The position numbers and the translations under genes are program-made. A stretch of DNA of 64,000 bases. It comes from Planomonospora sp. ID82291 (lineage in GTDB: Bacteria; Actinomycetota; Actinomycetes; Streptosporangiales; Streptosporangiaceae). A model generated the notes under the pieces. The model was given only the letters and a program-made list of their open reading frames with translations, was not told where the DNA came from and ran no database searches. The stretch spans positions 62,001 through 126,000 of the forward strand of contig NZ_JABTEX010000006.1 in assembly GCF_015711645.1 (NCBI RefSeq). The letters run 5' to 3'. Below, one piece after another: positions 33,160-41,247 of the stretch (positions are counted from its first letter, which is position 1; each line of letters begins with the position of its first letter).

Positions 33160-33908
33160 GCGGCGGTCCCGGCGAGTTCGCCGTCGCGGGGTACGGCCGC
33201 GGCGGTGGCGGCGCAGGCCGGGCAGGTGCGCTCCAGATCAGGCTCGAACGGCACGGTCCAGTCGCCGATCACAACCGGTGTCGCGGTGGTCCCGCACACC
33301 GCGGGCACGGGCCGGCGCCGCACCTCGCCGGTGAGGGCGACGGCGTGGCGAAGCCGGCCGGAGTCCAGGCCGGTGCCGTGGCGGCCCGAAGGACGTGGAG
33401 CGCATGGAGCGCAGAGGATCTTCAGGTCTCCCAGGTGGAAAACCAGCCGGTGCACCGGACCGGCGCCGGGGAGGTAGATCTCTTCGTCCATGCGCACCAG
33501 GGCGTGGGTGCCGTCGCGGTGAACCGCGGCGATCACGCCGCTTTGACCGACGAGACTGTGGTGAGCGCAGGTGTCGCTGTGGCTGAGCAGCAGCTGGGCG
33601 ACCGTGACGCGATCACCGGGCCGGGGTTCGGTCCGGGGCGCGGCCGCCAGTGATGCGGTGCGTTCCAGGTCACCGGTGTGCAGTGTCCAGGTGGTGCGGC
33701 GCCTGGCGGCCGCGGGCAGGCTGGTCACGTCGATGGTGATCTCGGCGTGGCCGCCGGCGGCCAGCAGCGCGCTCACCCGGCCGGTGCGCCCGATCAGCCA
33801 GGTGGAGTGGCGGCTGTCCACGCGGCTGCGCTCCAGGCCGCGGATGAGGACGGTGTCTCCGACGGCCAGGGACCGGCCCGGCAACGAGGACGGGGATGGG
33901 GCGCTCAC
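33156..33908 (-). CDS. unknown protein with two SH3-like units and a zinc knuckle
   Basis: 250 aa. GTG at 33908 with GGAG 8 bases upstream. Two similar barrels, GDTVLIRGLERSRVDSRHST ... GRTGRVSALLAAGGHAEI and GDRVTVAQLLLSHSDTCAHH ... GQSGVIAAVHRDGTHALV, each have a KOW/SH3-like rhythm. The C-terminal third has CAPCAP, then CGTTATP and CPACAAT, a likely zinc site. It lies 16 bases after the PF04672 methyltransferase gene. Function unknown. Confidence 0.6.
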   Translation of the reverse strand: MSAPSPSSLPGRSLAVGDTVLIRGLERSRVDSRHSTWLIGRTGRVSALLAAGGHAEITIDVTSLPAAARRRTTWTLHTGDLERTASLAAAPRTEPRPGDRVTVAQLLLSHSDTCAHHSLVGQSGVIAAVHRDGTHALVRMDEEIYLPGAGPVHRLVFHLGDLKILCAPCAPRPSGRHGTGLDSGRLRHAVALTGEVRRRPVPAVCGTTATPVVIGDWTVPFEPDLERTCPACAATAAAVPRDGELAGTAA

Positions 33909-33924
33909 CGGAGTGCTCCTGCGG

Positions 33925-34731
33925 TCATGGCCGCTCCTGAAGGAAGCCGACGCCGCCGAGCAGGACGCCACCGGACGGCGGGAATGCGCGCGGGACCGGG
34001 CCCCAGCCGGCGACCGGGACCAGGCCGTAGCGGTCGAGCCGGAAACCGGTGAAGAACGCCTCGATGGCGGCGCGGTCACGCAGGTGGAGCGGCGTGGGAG
34101 TCGCGTCGTAGGCCTGGACCAGCGCCTTGATAGCGGCGGGCGGCAGGTCGCTGGTGCAGATGTGGGAGAGGGCCAAGCCGCTGCCTGCGGTGAGCATCCG
34201 CCCCAGGACCTGGGTGATCTCACACGCGGTGCCGTCAGGGACGAAGTCCAGCACGTGGGCGGCGAGGATCCCGGTCCGGCGCCGCAGGTCCAGCACACCG
34301 CCGAAGGCCAGGCGCTCCAGGACCTCGCCGATGTCGGCGACGTCGGCGCTGATGACGTGCACGCCAGGGCCGTGCAGGTGCGTGCGGGCGTGCAGGGCGA
34401 CAACCTCGTCGATGTCCATGTAGACGACGCGCGCACCCGGGCTGGCCTGGCGGACGACCTCGTGGACGTGCGGGGCATCAGGGAACCCGCAGCCGAGCTC
34501 GATGATCTGATCGATCCCGCCGGCGGCGAAATGGGGGACGGCTATGCGCAGGAAGGCGCGGTTGGCGCGCATCTCCTCGCCGATGCGGGGGCTCACGCGC
34601 CCGAGGCGAAGGGCCGCTTCCTTGTCCAGCAGCGCGTTGTCCTTGCCGCCGAGCAGGACGTCGTAGATGCGCGGGCCGTTGAGGGCTCGACAGTGCAAAG
34701 CACCCGGGTGCGCCGGGGAGGATGAGCGCAT
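33925..34731 (-). CDS. PF04672-type SAM-dependent methyltransferase 1
   Basis: 268 aa from the ATG at 34731; no clear ribosome site, and longer in-frame starts reach 34860. RIYDVLLGGKDNALLDKEAA is the family's hallmark 'R.YD..LGGK.N...D'. SAM motif I is IIELGCGFPDAPHVHEVV, then ARVVYMDIDEVVALHAR. ALSHICTSDLPPAAIKALV and the terminal GGVGFLQERP also fit. These actinomycete enzymes are found in secondary-metabolite and regulatory loci with unknown substrates. Confidence 0.88.
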   Translation of the reverse strand: MRSSSPAHPGALHCRALNGPRIYDVLLGGKDNALLDKEAALRLGRVSPRIGEEMRANRAFLRIAVPHFAAGGIDQIIELGCGFPDAPHVHEVVRQASPGARVVYMDIDEVVALHARTHLHGPGVHVISADVADIGEVLERLAFGGVLDLRRRTGILAAHVLDFVPDGTACEITQVLGRMLTAGSGLALSHICTSDLPPAAIKALVQAYDATPTPLHLRDRAAIEAFFTGFRLDRYGLVPVAGWGPVPRAFPPSGGVLLGGVGFLQERP

Positions 34732-34759
34732 GCGGTGACGGTAGGAGAGCGCTGACCTG

Positions 34760-34853
34760 CGCCTCAAGGAGTTTGCGCGGCTTTGCATGCCGCCGCTCGC
34801 CAGTGGCAACGCGCCGTTTTCTTCGCGCAAAGTCGCGCAAACTCCTTGAGGCG
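34760..34853. repeat. 20-bp perfect inverted repeat upstream of methyltransferase 1
   Basis: CGCCTCAAGGAGTTTGCGCG at 34760-34779 recurs as its exact reverse complement at 34834-34853, and similarity continues inward for about 12 more bases with three mismatches. An 11-base part copy (CGCGCAAACTC) lies at 34865-34875. The structure sits in the leader of the methyltransferase gene and could fold into a strong hairpin. Confidence 0.75.
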
Positions 34854-35009
34854 GTGGCACACACCGCGCAAACTCGGCCGGGTAGTCATCCGCTCCCCTC
34901 GATCGGAGAAGCTCCTGGTGCTGCGTTTCCTTGGCAAGGACACCGTCGACGGCGGCTCCTCATGCTGTTCGACGACGGTGACCGCTACGTCCTGTAGAGG
35001 TGTCCCGTC

Positions 35010-35268
35010 GTGCTCGCTCAGCTCGACCTGTCGGTCGGCAACACGCTGGTGGAGGTGCCCAAGGAGCTGATGGCGTTCCTGCCGCCCGGCACCCGCGTCC
35101 CGGTCGGCGGCCCGATGGTGATGGAGCGCGCCGCGTCCTACCTCTTCTGCGCGGGCCGCTCATCACCGGCTCGGAGACGACCCGGGCCTACCGTACCTGC
35201 ACACCGCGGCGGCGTTCGAGGCGGTGTGGGCGGCCGGAATCGACCACGACGCCTACACGCCCGCCTGA
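35010..35268 (+). pseudogene. frameshifted small gene upstream of the HTH regulator
   Basis: From the GTG at 35010 the frame reads VGNTLVEVPKELMAFLPPGT ... ASYLFCAGR and loses sense near 35158. The continuation DDPGLPYLHTAAAFEAVWAAG to the stop at 35268 lies in another frame. Both halves look coding, so a single indel near 35155-35165 probably broke the gene. DUF5753 regulators often travel with a small partner gene, which this could be. I do not recognise the family. Confidence 0.5.
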
Positions 35269-35305
35269 CCCCCGCCCGTCCGCCTCGTCCAGTAAGAGTG
35301 CTTCG

Positions 35306-36154
35306 GTGTCCTCGCCCTCCCCCGCCGTCAGCCAGGCCAAGCAGGCCCTCGGCGCCCGCCTGCGCGCCATCCGTGAGGCCGCGGGCCTGACCGGGCGGGA
35401 CCTCGCGGCCCGGGCGGGCTGGCATTCGTCGAAGGTCTCCCGGATCGAGCACGGCCGCCAGCTGCCGTCCGAGGCCGACATCACCGCCTGGTGCTTCCAC
35501 TGCGGCGCGAGCGAGCAGGCCGCCGACCTGGTGGCGTCGCTGCGCACCATCGACGAGATGTACGTGGAGTGGCGGCGCCTGCAGCGCACCGGCCTGCAAC
35601 GCCTGCAAAAGGCCGCGATCCCGCTGTATGAGCGCACCAGCTACCTGCGCATCTACGAGCCGTCGCTGGTCCCGGGCCTGTTTCAGACCCGCGAGTACGC
35701 GCTGGCGCTGATGCAGGCGGTGGTGGCCTTCCGCGGTATCCCCGACGACAGCGCCCAGGCGGTGGAGGCGCGGCTGCACCGGCAGGCGATCTTCCACGCC
35801 GGTGGGCGCCGGTGTGCGGTCATCGTAGAGGAGGCGGCGCTGCGCGCCCGGATCGGCGGGGTGGAGACGATGGCCGGTCAGCTCGGCCACCTGCTGGCCG
35901 CGGCCTCGCGCTCCAACGTCAGCCTCGGCGTCATCCCGGCGCTCGGGGACCGCGTCATGTGGCCGACCAACGGGTTTTGGATCTTCGACGAGGAGCGGGT
36001 CCTGGTCGAGACGCTCTCGGCGGAGCTGACGATCACGCCGCCGCAGGAGATCGCCCTGTACGCCAAGGCGTTCGCCGAGCTGGCGCAGCTGGCGGTGTAC
36101 GGCGCGGCGGCCCGGACGCTGATCACGGCGGCCATCGCCGCGCTGGACACCTGA
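35306..36154 (+). CDS. HTH XRE regulator with DUF5753 (Scr1-type)
   Basis: 282 aa, GTG start. Residues 10-65 form an XRE helix-turn-helix (LGARLRAIREAAGLTGRDLA ... SSKVSRIEHGRQLPSEADI). DUF5753 follows: IYEPSLVPGLFQTREYA, then RLHRQAIFHAGG, a catalytic-looking VIVEEAALRARIGG, and the AELTITPPQEIALYAKAFAELAQLAVYG end. These abundant Streptomyces-type regulators act with small DUF397-like partners; the partner here appears frameshifted. Convergent with the O-methyltransferase operon. Confidence 0.9.
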   Translation: MSSPSPAVSQAKQALGARLRAIREAAGLTGRDLAARAGWHSSKVSRIEHGRQLPSEADITAWCFHCGASEQAADLVASLRTIDEMYVEWRRLQRTGLQRLQKAAIPLYERTSYLRIYEPSLVPGLFQTREYALALMQAVVAFRGIPDDSAQAVEARLHRQAIFHAGGRRCAVIVEEAALRARIGGVETMAGQLGHLLAAASRSNVSLGVIPALGDRVMWPTNGFWIFDEERVLVETLSAELTITPPQEIALYAKAFAELAQLAVYGAAARTLITAAIAALDT

Positions 36155-36197
36155 GGGTGCGGGCTTGGGCGCTCCGCCCGCGCCCCGGCCCGCACCC
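36155..36197. terminator. terminator hairpin between convergent genes
   Basis: GGGTGCGGGC (36155-36164) pairs with GCCCGCACCC (36188-36197). It starts on the base after the regulator stop and ends 4 bases before the methyltransferase stop. Confidence 0.7.
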
Positions 36198-36200
36198 CGG

Positions 36201-37301
36201 TCACTGCTGCGCGGGTTCCGCCATGACCAGGCTCGGGCCGGCGGACAGCGGCACGGTCGCGCTGATGGTGAATCCGGCGCCGTTCAGCAGTTCGGTGTAG
36301 GCGCTGAGGGTGCGCTCGCGGCCGCCGGGGAACAGGCTCAGCATCTTGATGTCGGCGGCGAGCCCGGGGTCGGCCATGTCGCTGTCGGGCAGGAGCCAGT
36401 CCACGCACCACAGGTGGCTGCCAGAGGTGGCCTTCATCGCGGCGCGGACGTTGACCAAGATGGCGTGCGCCTGCTCGTCCGGCCAGTTGTGCAGGATGCT
36501 GGCCAGCAGGTACAGGTCACCGCCGTCCGGGACGCCGGTGAAGAAGTCCCCGGCCACGATCTCGCACCGGTCGCTCACGTCCCGTTCGGTGAGGAACGCG
36601 CGGGCCTGCTCGGTGACGGTCTCGCGCTCCAGCAGCACGCCGGTGCAGTGCGGATGCTGCTCCAGCAGCGCGGCCAGAATGGTGCCCCGGCCGCCGCCGA
36701 CGTCCACGACCTGCCGCACCTCCGACAGGTCTTCTTCGGCGAGCGCCTCGCCCATGGCCGTCGAGCGGGCCGTCATGAACTCCTGGAACACCTGCTGGCG
36801 CTCCGGCCGCTCGGCGAGGTACGCGTACGGCGTGCCGTGTTTGGTGGTGATGGCGGGCCGGCCGGTGCGCACGGTGGCGGTCAGGGTCCGGGCAGCCTCC
36901 CGCCACAGGGGGATGCCGCGGGTCAGGACCGCGGGCCGCATCGACCGGGGCGCGTCCTTGCGCAGGGTCTGCCCGACGGCCGCCAGGTGGTAGCGGCCGT
37001 CGGTGGAGGCGCGGCGGATGAATCCCTCGGGGATGAGGGTGCGCAGGATGCGCTCCAGCGCGGCGGCCTCGGCCTGGCAGCGCTCGGCGAGCTCGCTCAG
37101 CGGCAGCGGGCCCTGGGCGAGGTGGTCGGCGATCTCCAGGTCGGTGAAGACCTCGAGCGCGGCCAGCAGCATCTCGCCGTCCAGGATCTTCTGGACGACG
37201 TCGGCGGGGTCGATTCTGAGCACCGCTGAGGCGATCTGGCTCGGGACGGTCCGGGTGCGCTGCGGCAGCTCGGGCCCGGTGGTGGTCGCGGTGTCGGTCA
37301 T
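36201..37301 (-). CDS. class I O-methyltransferase (polyketide/phenolic type)
   Basis: 366 aa. ATG at 37301, with GGAGGAA upstream, overlaps the lipoprotein stop (ATGA). N-terminal winged-helix dimerisation domain (LLAALEVFTDLEIADHLAQG, then PLPLSELAERC), SAM motif VVDVGGGRGTILAALL, GDFFTGVPDGGDLYLLASIL, and the catalytic-region HNWPDEQAHAIL, the HNW/HDW motif of this family. Relatives O-methylate hydroxyls on polyketides, flavonoid-like or phenazine scaffolds. No such scaffold enzyme is encoded nearby. Confidence 0.9.
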   Translation of the reverse strand: MTDTATTTGPELPQRTRTVPSQIASAVLRIDPADVVQKILDGEMLLAALEVFTDLEIADHLAQGPLPLSELAERCQAEAAALERILRTLIPEGFIRRASTDGRYHLAAVGQTLRKDAPRSMRPAVLTRGIPLWREAARTLTATVRTGRPAITTKHGTPYAYLAERPERQQVFQEFMTARSTAMGEALAEEDLSEVRQVVDVGGGRGTILAALLEQHPHCTGVLLERETVTEQARAFLTERDVSDRCEIVAGDFFTGVPDGGDLYLLASILHNWPDEQAHAILVNVRAAMKATSGSHLWCVDWLLPDSDMADPGLAADIKMLSLFPGGRERTLSAYTELLNGAGFTISATVPLSAGPSLVMAEPAQQ

Positions 37302-38290
37302 GGTGTTCCTCCGGTCGTGGTCGCGGCGGGCGCGAGCATTTCGCTCACGTCGACGGGCTTGTCCAGGTAGCGGTATTCGGTCATGGTGTCGGCGACGCGC
37401 TGCAGCCGCTGTCGCTCCAAGGTGGTCGGGAACCGGCCGAGGGTGATGATCTTGGCGGTCTCTTCGTTGATCTTCGTGTAGGTCGGCAGGATCGCGGTGA
37501 CCGCTTCGCGGTTGGAGGCCGCCAGGTGCTGGGCTCTGGCCATGGCGCGCTGGAAGGCCGCGACGGTTTTGGGGTTCTTGGCGGCGAACGTCGCGCTGGT
37601 GCCCCAGCCCGCGATGGGGAAGTCGGCGGTCGGGCCGCTCATCACGTCGTAGATCTTGCGGGCGCCGAGGCTGGTTCCCGCGGCGGTGATGAACGGCTCG
37701 GTCATCCACAGCGCGTCCACGGTGCCGGCCTTCAGTGCCGCGGGCATGTTCGGCAGCGGGATCTCCACCATCGTCACGTCCTCGGCGGTCAGGCCGTGGG
37801 CCTTCAGGGCGACCTCGACGGTGAGGGTGCCGATGCTGCGGAGGGTGGCGACCGCGATGGTCTTGCCGCGCAGGTCCGCCGGCGATCGGACGGGTGAGTC
37901 CTTGGCGACCATCAGCAGGAACGTCTCGGGGGCGGCCTGGTAGCCGTCAGCGATCAGCGCGAGCTTCACGTCCTGGCTGTGGGCTTTGATCGCGGTGATG
38001 TAGTTGAGGATCGCCACGTCCATGCTGCCGCCGACGAGCTTCGGAATGGCGTATCCGCCGCCCTGGACGGTCTCGATCTCGACCGTCAGCCCTTCGGCGG
38101 CGAAGAGTCCGCTGCGCTGGGCGATGTGCAGGGGCGCGGCGTCGGGGATCAGCATCGAGCCGACCACGAGATGGGGCTTCTCCAGCGCATCAGTGCCCGG
38201 GTGGGCCTTCGGCGCGGAGGGAGGTGATTGCCCGCACCCAGCGGCAACGACAACAAGTATGGCGATCATCACTTTCAGTAATCGCGGCAT
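37298..38290 (-). CDS. SsuA/TauA/ThiY-like solute-binding lipoprotein (orphan)
   Basis: 330 aa, ATG start. N-terminal lipoprotein signal (MPRLLKVMIAILVVVAAGCG) with the lipobox Cys at 19. The NMT1/SsuA-like periplasmic fold follows: LVVGSMLIPDAAPLHIAQRS, GLFAAEGLTVEIETVQGG, PADLRGKTIAVATLRS, VDALWMTEPFITAAG, KIYDVMSGPTADFPIAGW. No permease or ATPase gene is adjacent, and the gene is coupled by overlap to an O-methyltransferase. Possible roles: uptake of a small ligand using a distant permease, or surface capture of the methylated product. Confidence 0.85.
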   Translation of the reverse strand: MPRLLKVMIAILVVVAAGCGQSPPSAPKAHPGTDALEKPHLVVGSMLIPDAAPLHIAQRSGLFAAEGLTVEIETVQGGGYAIPKLVGGSMDVAILNYITAIKAHSQDVKLALIADGYQAAPETFLLMVAKDSPVRSPADLRGKTIAVATLRSIGTLTVEVALKAHGLTAEDVTMVEIPLPNMPAALKAGTVDALWMTEPFITAAGTSLGARKIYDVMSGPTADFPIAGWGTSATFAAKNPKTVAAFQRAMARAQHLAASNREAVTAILPTYTKINEETAKIITLGRFPTTLERQRLQRVADTMTEYRYLDKPVDVSEMLAPAATTTGGTP

Positions 38291-38627
38291 GGTGGGTTCC
38301 TTCCAGGGAGGGGGTCGGATGGGGCAGGCGGTCCCGTCACCGCGGGGCCGCTTGGGGAAAGCGTGGGGCGGCTGGGCGGCGATCACCGCCCAGCCGTCGG
38401 CAGCAGGTGGGCAGGGCGGGTGACCGCCCCGCCCACCGCCCGGCCGGGAACCCGGTTTCCCGGCCGGATGCGCGCCTGCCGGCACGCGGCGGCGCCCGGT
38501 GCTCCGGCGGATGGAGTACGCCGGAGCACCGCTGGCACCGCATCGCGCGGGCCCCGGCACCCCGCCGGGGCACCGCGCGAGCTTGTGGAGGCCTCCGCGG
38601 CCCTGGAGGGCGGCCGGCGGAGGCGGG
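38291..38627. other. intergenic region with hairpins
   Basis: 337 bases between two same-strand genes. An 11-base perfect hairpin (38440-38450/38457-38467) and a neighbouring 13-base stem with one mismatch (38406-38418/38423-38435) would terminate the upstream methyltransferase-like gene. The promoter of the lipoprotein gene should lie between there and 38291. No gene seen. Confidence 0.5.
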
Positions 38628-39383
38628 TCATGACCGCTCCAGGCGGCCGATGCCGCCGATGATGCGGGACGCATCGCTGGCGGTCAGGCGCGCGGGCACG
38701 GTGCCGGGCCGCCAGCGGCGGGTGTCGAACAGGCCCGGCTCCAGCAGCGTCCATCCCTCCAGCAGCGCCCGAAGATGCGACAGGCCGTCCGCGGTGGGCG
38801 CGCGGCGGCCGGGAAGGGAGATGACCGAGGAGGCGACCGGCTCGACGGTCCGCGCACCGGGTGCGTGCAGCCGCGTGGCCACCAGGTAGCTGCCGGGCGC
38901 GAGCCGTTCGCGCAGCACCGCGCTGATCTCCTGCGGATGGCGCTCCTGCGGCAGCGCGTCGTTCACCACGACCGCGATCGGCCGCCGCCGATCCAGCAGG
39001 GTCCGCACCCCGGCGTGGTCCAGCATCGCGTGCGGGTCGCTCAGCCGGCCTTCCAGCAGCAGCGCATACGACACCTGCGCCGGGTCCAGGCGGCCGCGGC
39101 CCTTGCTCAGAACCACCGGGTCGTCGTCGAGGTAGGCCACCCGGGCGGCGGGCCGGCGGCGCTGCACGGCCTCGTGCACGCCCCCGCTGGCCAGCAGGCC
39201 GGAGGGCACCTGCAGGAACTGCTCGACGCCGAGTCCGGCCAGGTGGACGGCGGCGGCCATCAGGAATCGCTTGTTGGCGGCCACCAGCGTGGCCAGCCGG
39301 GAGACCGGCCGAAGGCGCTGCCCATCGGTGGAATGGACGGCGCCGCGCGGCGGGGTGGGTGCAGGCGCCTCACCGCTGATCAT
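38628..39383 (-). CDS. PF04672-like methyltransferase 2, SAM motif degenerate
   Basis: 251 aa, ATG with AAGGAGAA upstream. It aligns with the other two PF04672 proteins through ANKRFLMAAAVHLAGLGVEQFLQ, VHEAVQRRRPAARVAYLDDDP, RRRPIAVVVNDALPQERHPQ and GGIGRLERS. The motif I position reads FLQVPSGLL where the others have ELGCG/DLGSG, and the N-terminal 'YD.LLGGK.N' is absent. SAM binding is therefore doubtful: a catalytically dead or repurposed paralogue. Confidence 0.75.
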   Translation of the reverse strand: MISGEAPAPTPPRGAVHSTDGQRLRPVSRLATLVAANKRFLMAAAVHLAGLGVEQFLQVPSGLLASGGVHEAVQRRRPAARVAYLDDDPVVLSKGRGRLDPAQVSYALLLEGRLSDPHAMLDHAGVRTLLDRRRPIAVVVNDALPQERHPQEISAVLRERLAPGSYLVATRLHAPGARTVEPVASSVISLPGRRAPTADGLSHLRALLEGWTLLEPGLFDTRRWRPGTVPARLTASDASRIIGGIGRLERS

Positions 39384-39603
39384 CGTTCTCCTTCGTCAAG
39401 TGGAGCGGACCGGCCGATCCCCGTGGGAAGCGACCGGCCGGTCCGCGGCGCACGCCCGGGAGAGCCGGTAAGCCGAGCGTGCGGGCAGGGGTGGCGCGAC
39501 GGCCGCACCAGGCGCCATGCGGCTGCCTACCGTCGCGCTGCTCTCGTGCCGCCGCTTGCCGGGCGGGCCGGCGTGCGAGGCAGGCCCGGGGGCAGCGGGC
39601 TCC

Positions 39604-39801
39604 TCAGCGGGAGGCGCTGGTGCGGGAAGCGCGGGGCGGGCCGGAGCGCGACGGGCACCCGGCGGGCGTGCGGTCATCGCGCACCGGTTCAGGGTGCCGG
39701 GAGCGGTCGAGCAGGGCCGCCGCGTATCGCGCCGCGGCCTGGCGGGCCCGGGCGGGCAGGAGGCGGCCGAGGAAGGACCGGCGCGTGAGGGGCGCTGTCA
39801 C
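39604..39801 (-). CDS. small basic protein coupled to the next gene upstream
   Basis: 65 aa from a GTG overlapping the stop of the 39798 gene. RRSFLGRLLPARARQAAARY is an amphipathic basic helix; the rest is Arg/Ser/Pro-rich. The coupling supports expression. No family recognised. Confidence 0.4.
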   Translation of the reverse strand: MTAPLTRRSFLGRLLPARARQAAARYAAALLDRSRHPEPVRDDRTPAGCPSRSGPPRASRTSASR

Positions 39802-39992
39802 AGCGCCGGGTCGTCGCGGTGCTTGGCCTGGACCCGTCTGACGGTGTCGCTGATCCGGATGAGCGCCGCCTCGGTCGCATCAGCGACCGGGGATCCGTCC
39901 GGCCACCGCCGCGGGCGCTCGGGCGCGGGAGCGGTCTCAGCGGCCGGGGCGGACCGTGCCGCCGGGAGCGGGCCGGTGGAACACGTGCTCAT
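39798..39992 (-). CDS. 64-aa small protein with strong ribosome site
   Basis: ATG at 39992 with AAGGAGA at ideal spacing. MSTCSTGPLPAARSAPA leads into an Ala/Pro/Glu stretch and ends in a helix (ATEAALIRISDTVRRVQAKHR). The size and position within a methyltransferase operon are compatible with a modified peptide or a small adaptor, but no precursor motif is recognisable. Confidence 0.5.
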   Translation of the reverse strand: MSTCSTGPLPAARSAPAAETAPAPERPRRWPDGSPVADATEAALIRISDTVRRVQAKHRDDPAL

Positions 39993-40021
39993 GTCGTCTC
40001 CTTGCGAGGAGGAAAACCGGG

Positions 40022-40402
40022 TCAGGGAAGCGTGCAGGCTGCGGCAGCCGTGAGGGTGCGCCTCGTGCGGGGCGGCAGGCCGGTGGCCAGCGCGTTCAGA
40101 CGGGCCAGGCACAGCCGGGTCATCTGCTCGCAGATCCGCTGGGCGGCGCCGTTGACATCACCCGCCGGCCAGTAGGTGATCGGCTCGTGCCCGGGCCGGT
40201 GGCCGGCCGAGTGGCCGATGGGCCACCGGTAGCGCGTGCCGTCCGGGTCGGTGAAGACCACCAGCAGGTCGTTGATCAGCAGGCGGGGCAGCAGGTCGCC
40301 CTCGAGGAGGTACGCGCTCAGGTGGTGGGAGCGCAACGCGATGCGCAAGCGCCGGAGCGCGGCCACGGTAGGCGCGGGGCATGGTCCGGCGGGGGGCGTC
40401 AC
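40022..40402 (-). CDS. small unknown protein coupled to methyltransferase 3
   Basis: 126 aa, ATG overlapping the methyltransferase stop (ATGA-type junction). A beta-rich middle (LLINDLLVVFTDPDGTRYRW) is followed by a helical end. No family recognised. The order methyltransferase, this gene, 39798, 39604 is one tight operon. Confidence 0.6.
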   Translation of the reverse strand: MTPPAGPCPAPTVAALRRLRIALRSHHLSAYLLEGDLLPRLLINDLLVVFTDPDGTRYRWPIGHSAGHRPGHEPITYWPAGDVNGAAQRICEQMTRLCLARLNALATGLPPRTRRTLTAAAACTLP

Positions 40403-41247
40403 GGCCGGTCGCCTTTCAGCCAGCCGAGTCCTCCGATGAAGTGGCCTCCTTCGGGGGCCTGCGCGTCATCGGCGAACTCCGGCCGCCACAGCTGGACCGG
40501 AGCGATGTCGTCTTGGAGCTGGAAGCCGTTGAACAAGTCCCTGACCTGCTGCGGGGAGCGCAGGTGCAACTGCAGGTTCGCCCGCTGGTATTCGGCCAGC
40601 GCCGTCTTCACGTCCTGAGGGCTCATCGTCCCGGGCGTGGCGTGGCTGATCGCCAGGTAGCTGCCGCGCGGCAGCCATTCCCGCAGCGCGGTGACGATCT
40701 GCTTCGGCTGGGTGGAAGGCATGAAGTGGAACAGGGCCACCGCGGTCACGGCGATCGGCCGGCTCCTGTCCAGCGCGGCCAGCTCGGGCCGGGCGAGCAG
40801 GTCGGTGATCTCGCGGACGTCGGCCTCGACGAACCGCACCAGCCCGTCGGGGTGCCTGGCCAGCAGCGCCCGGGCATGGACGGCGGCCATCTGATCGATG
40901 TCGATGTAGACGATCCGGGCGTCGGGGGCCACCCGGTGCACGACCTCATGGACGTTGTCCTGCGTGGGCAGGCCGGAGCCGAGGTCGACGAACTGGCGGA
41001 CACCGGCCAGGGCGAGGTCGTGGACAACGCGCTGCAGGAACATTCGGTTGTAGAGGGCATGCCGTTGCAGGCCAGGGACGAGCTGGGTCAGCCGGGCCGC
41101 CGCGGTCCGGTCGACGGCGAAGTTGTTCTTGCCGCCCAGCAGGAAGTCGTAGACGCGGGCGACGTTCGGGATGCTCGGGTCGTAGGGCATGAGAGGGGGG
41201 TGGTCGATCGCGGCGGGTGCTGCCGGGGTGGACTCGCCGGTGCTCAT
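40399..41247 (-). CDS. PF04672-type SAM-dependent methyltransferase 3
   Basis: 282 aa, ATG start. Full family signature: NVARVYDFLLGGKNNFAVDR, motif I FVDLGSGLPTQDNVHEVV, ARIVYIDIDQMAAVHAR, SRPIAVTAVALFHFMPS, SYLAISHATPGTMSPQDVKT and the GGLGWLKGDRP end. Of the three paralogues it is the most typical. It heads the four-gene operon down to 39604. Confidence 0.9.
   Translation of the reverse strand: MSTGESTPAAPAAIDHPPLMPYDPSIPNVARVYDFLLGGKNNFAVDRTAAARLTQLVPGLQRHALYNRMFLQRVVHDLALAGVRQFVDLGSGLPTQDNVHEVVHRVAPDARIVYIDIDQMAAVHARALLARHPDGLVRFVEADVREITDLLARPELAALDRSRPIAVTAVALFHFMPSTQPKQIVTALREWLPRGSYLAISHATPGTMSPQDVKTALAEYQRANLQLHLRSPQQVRDLFNGFQLQDDIAPVQLWRPEFADDAQAPEGGHFIGGLGWLKGDRP

Noticed and set aside
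33909-34478. Extension of the 33156 gene to 440 codons
   Set aside because: The added part is a Ser/Arg-rich shadow of the PF04672 methyltransferase; the GTG at 33908 has a ribosome site.
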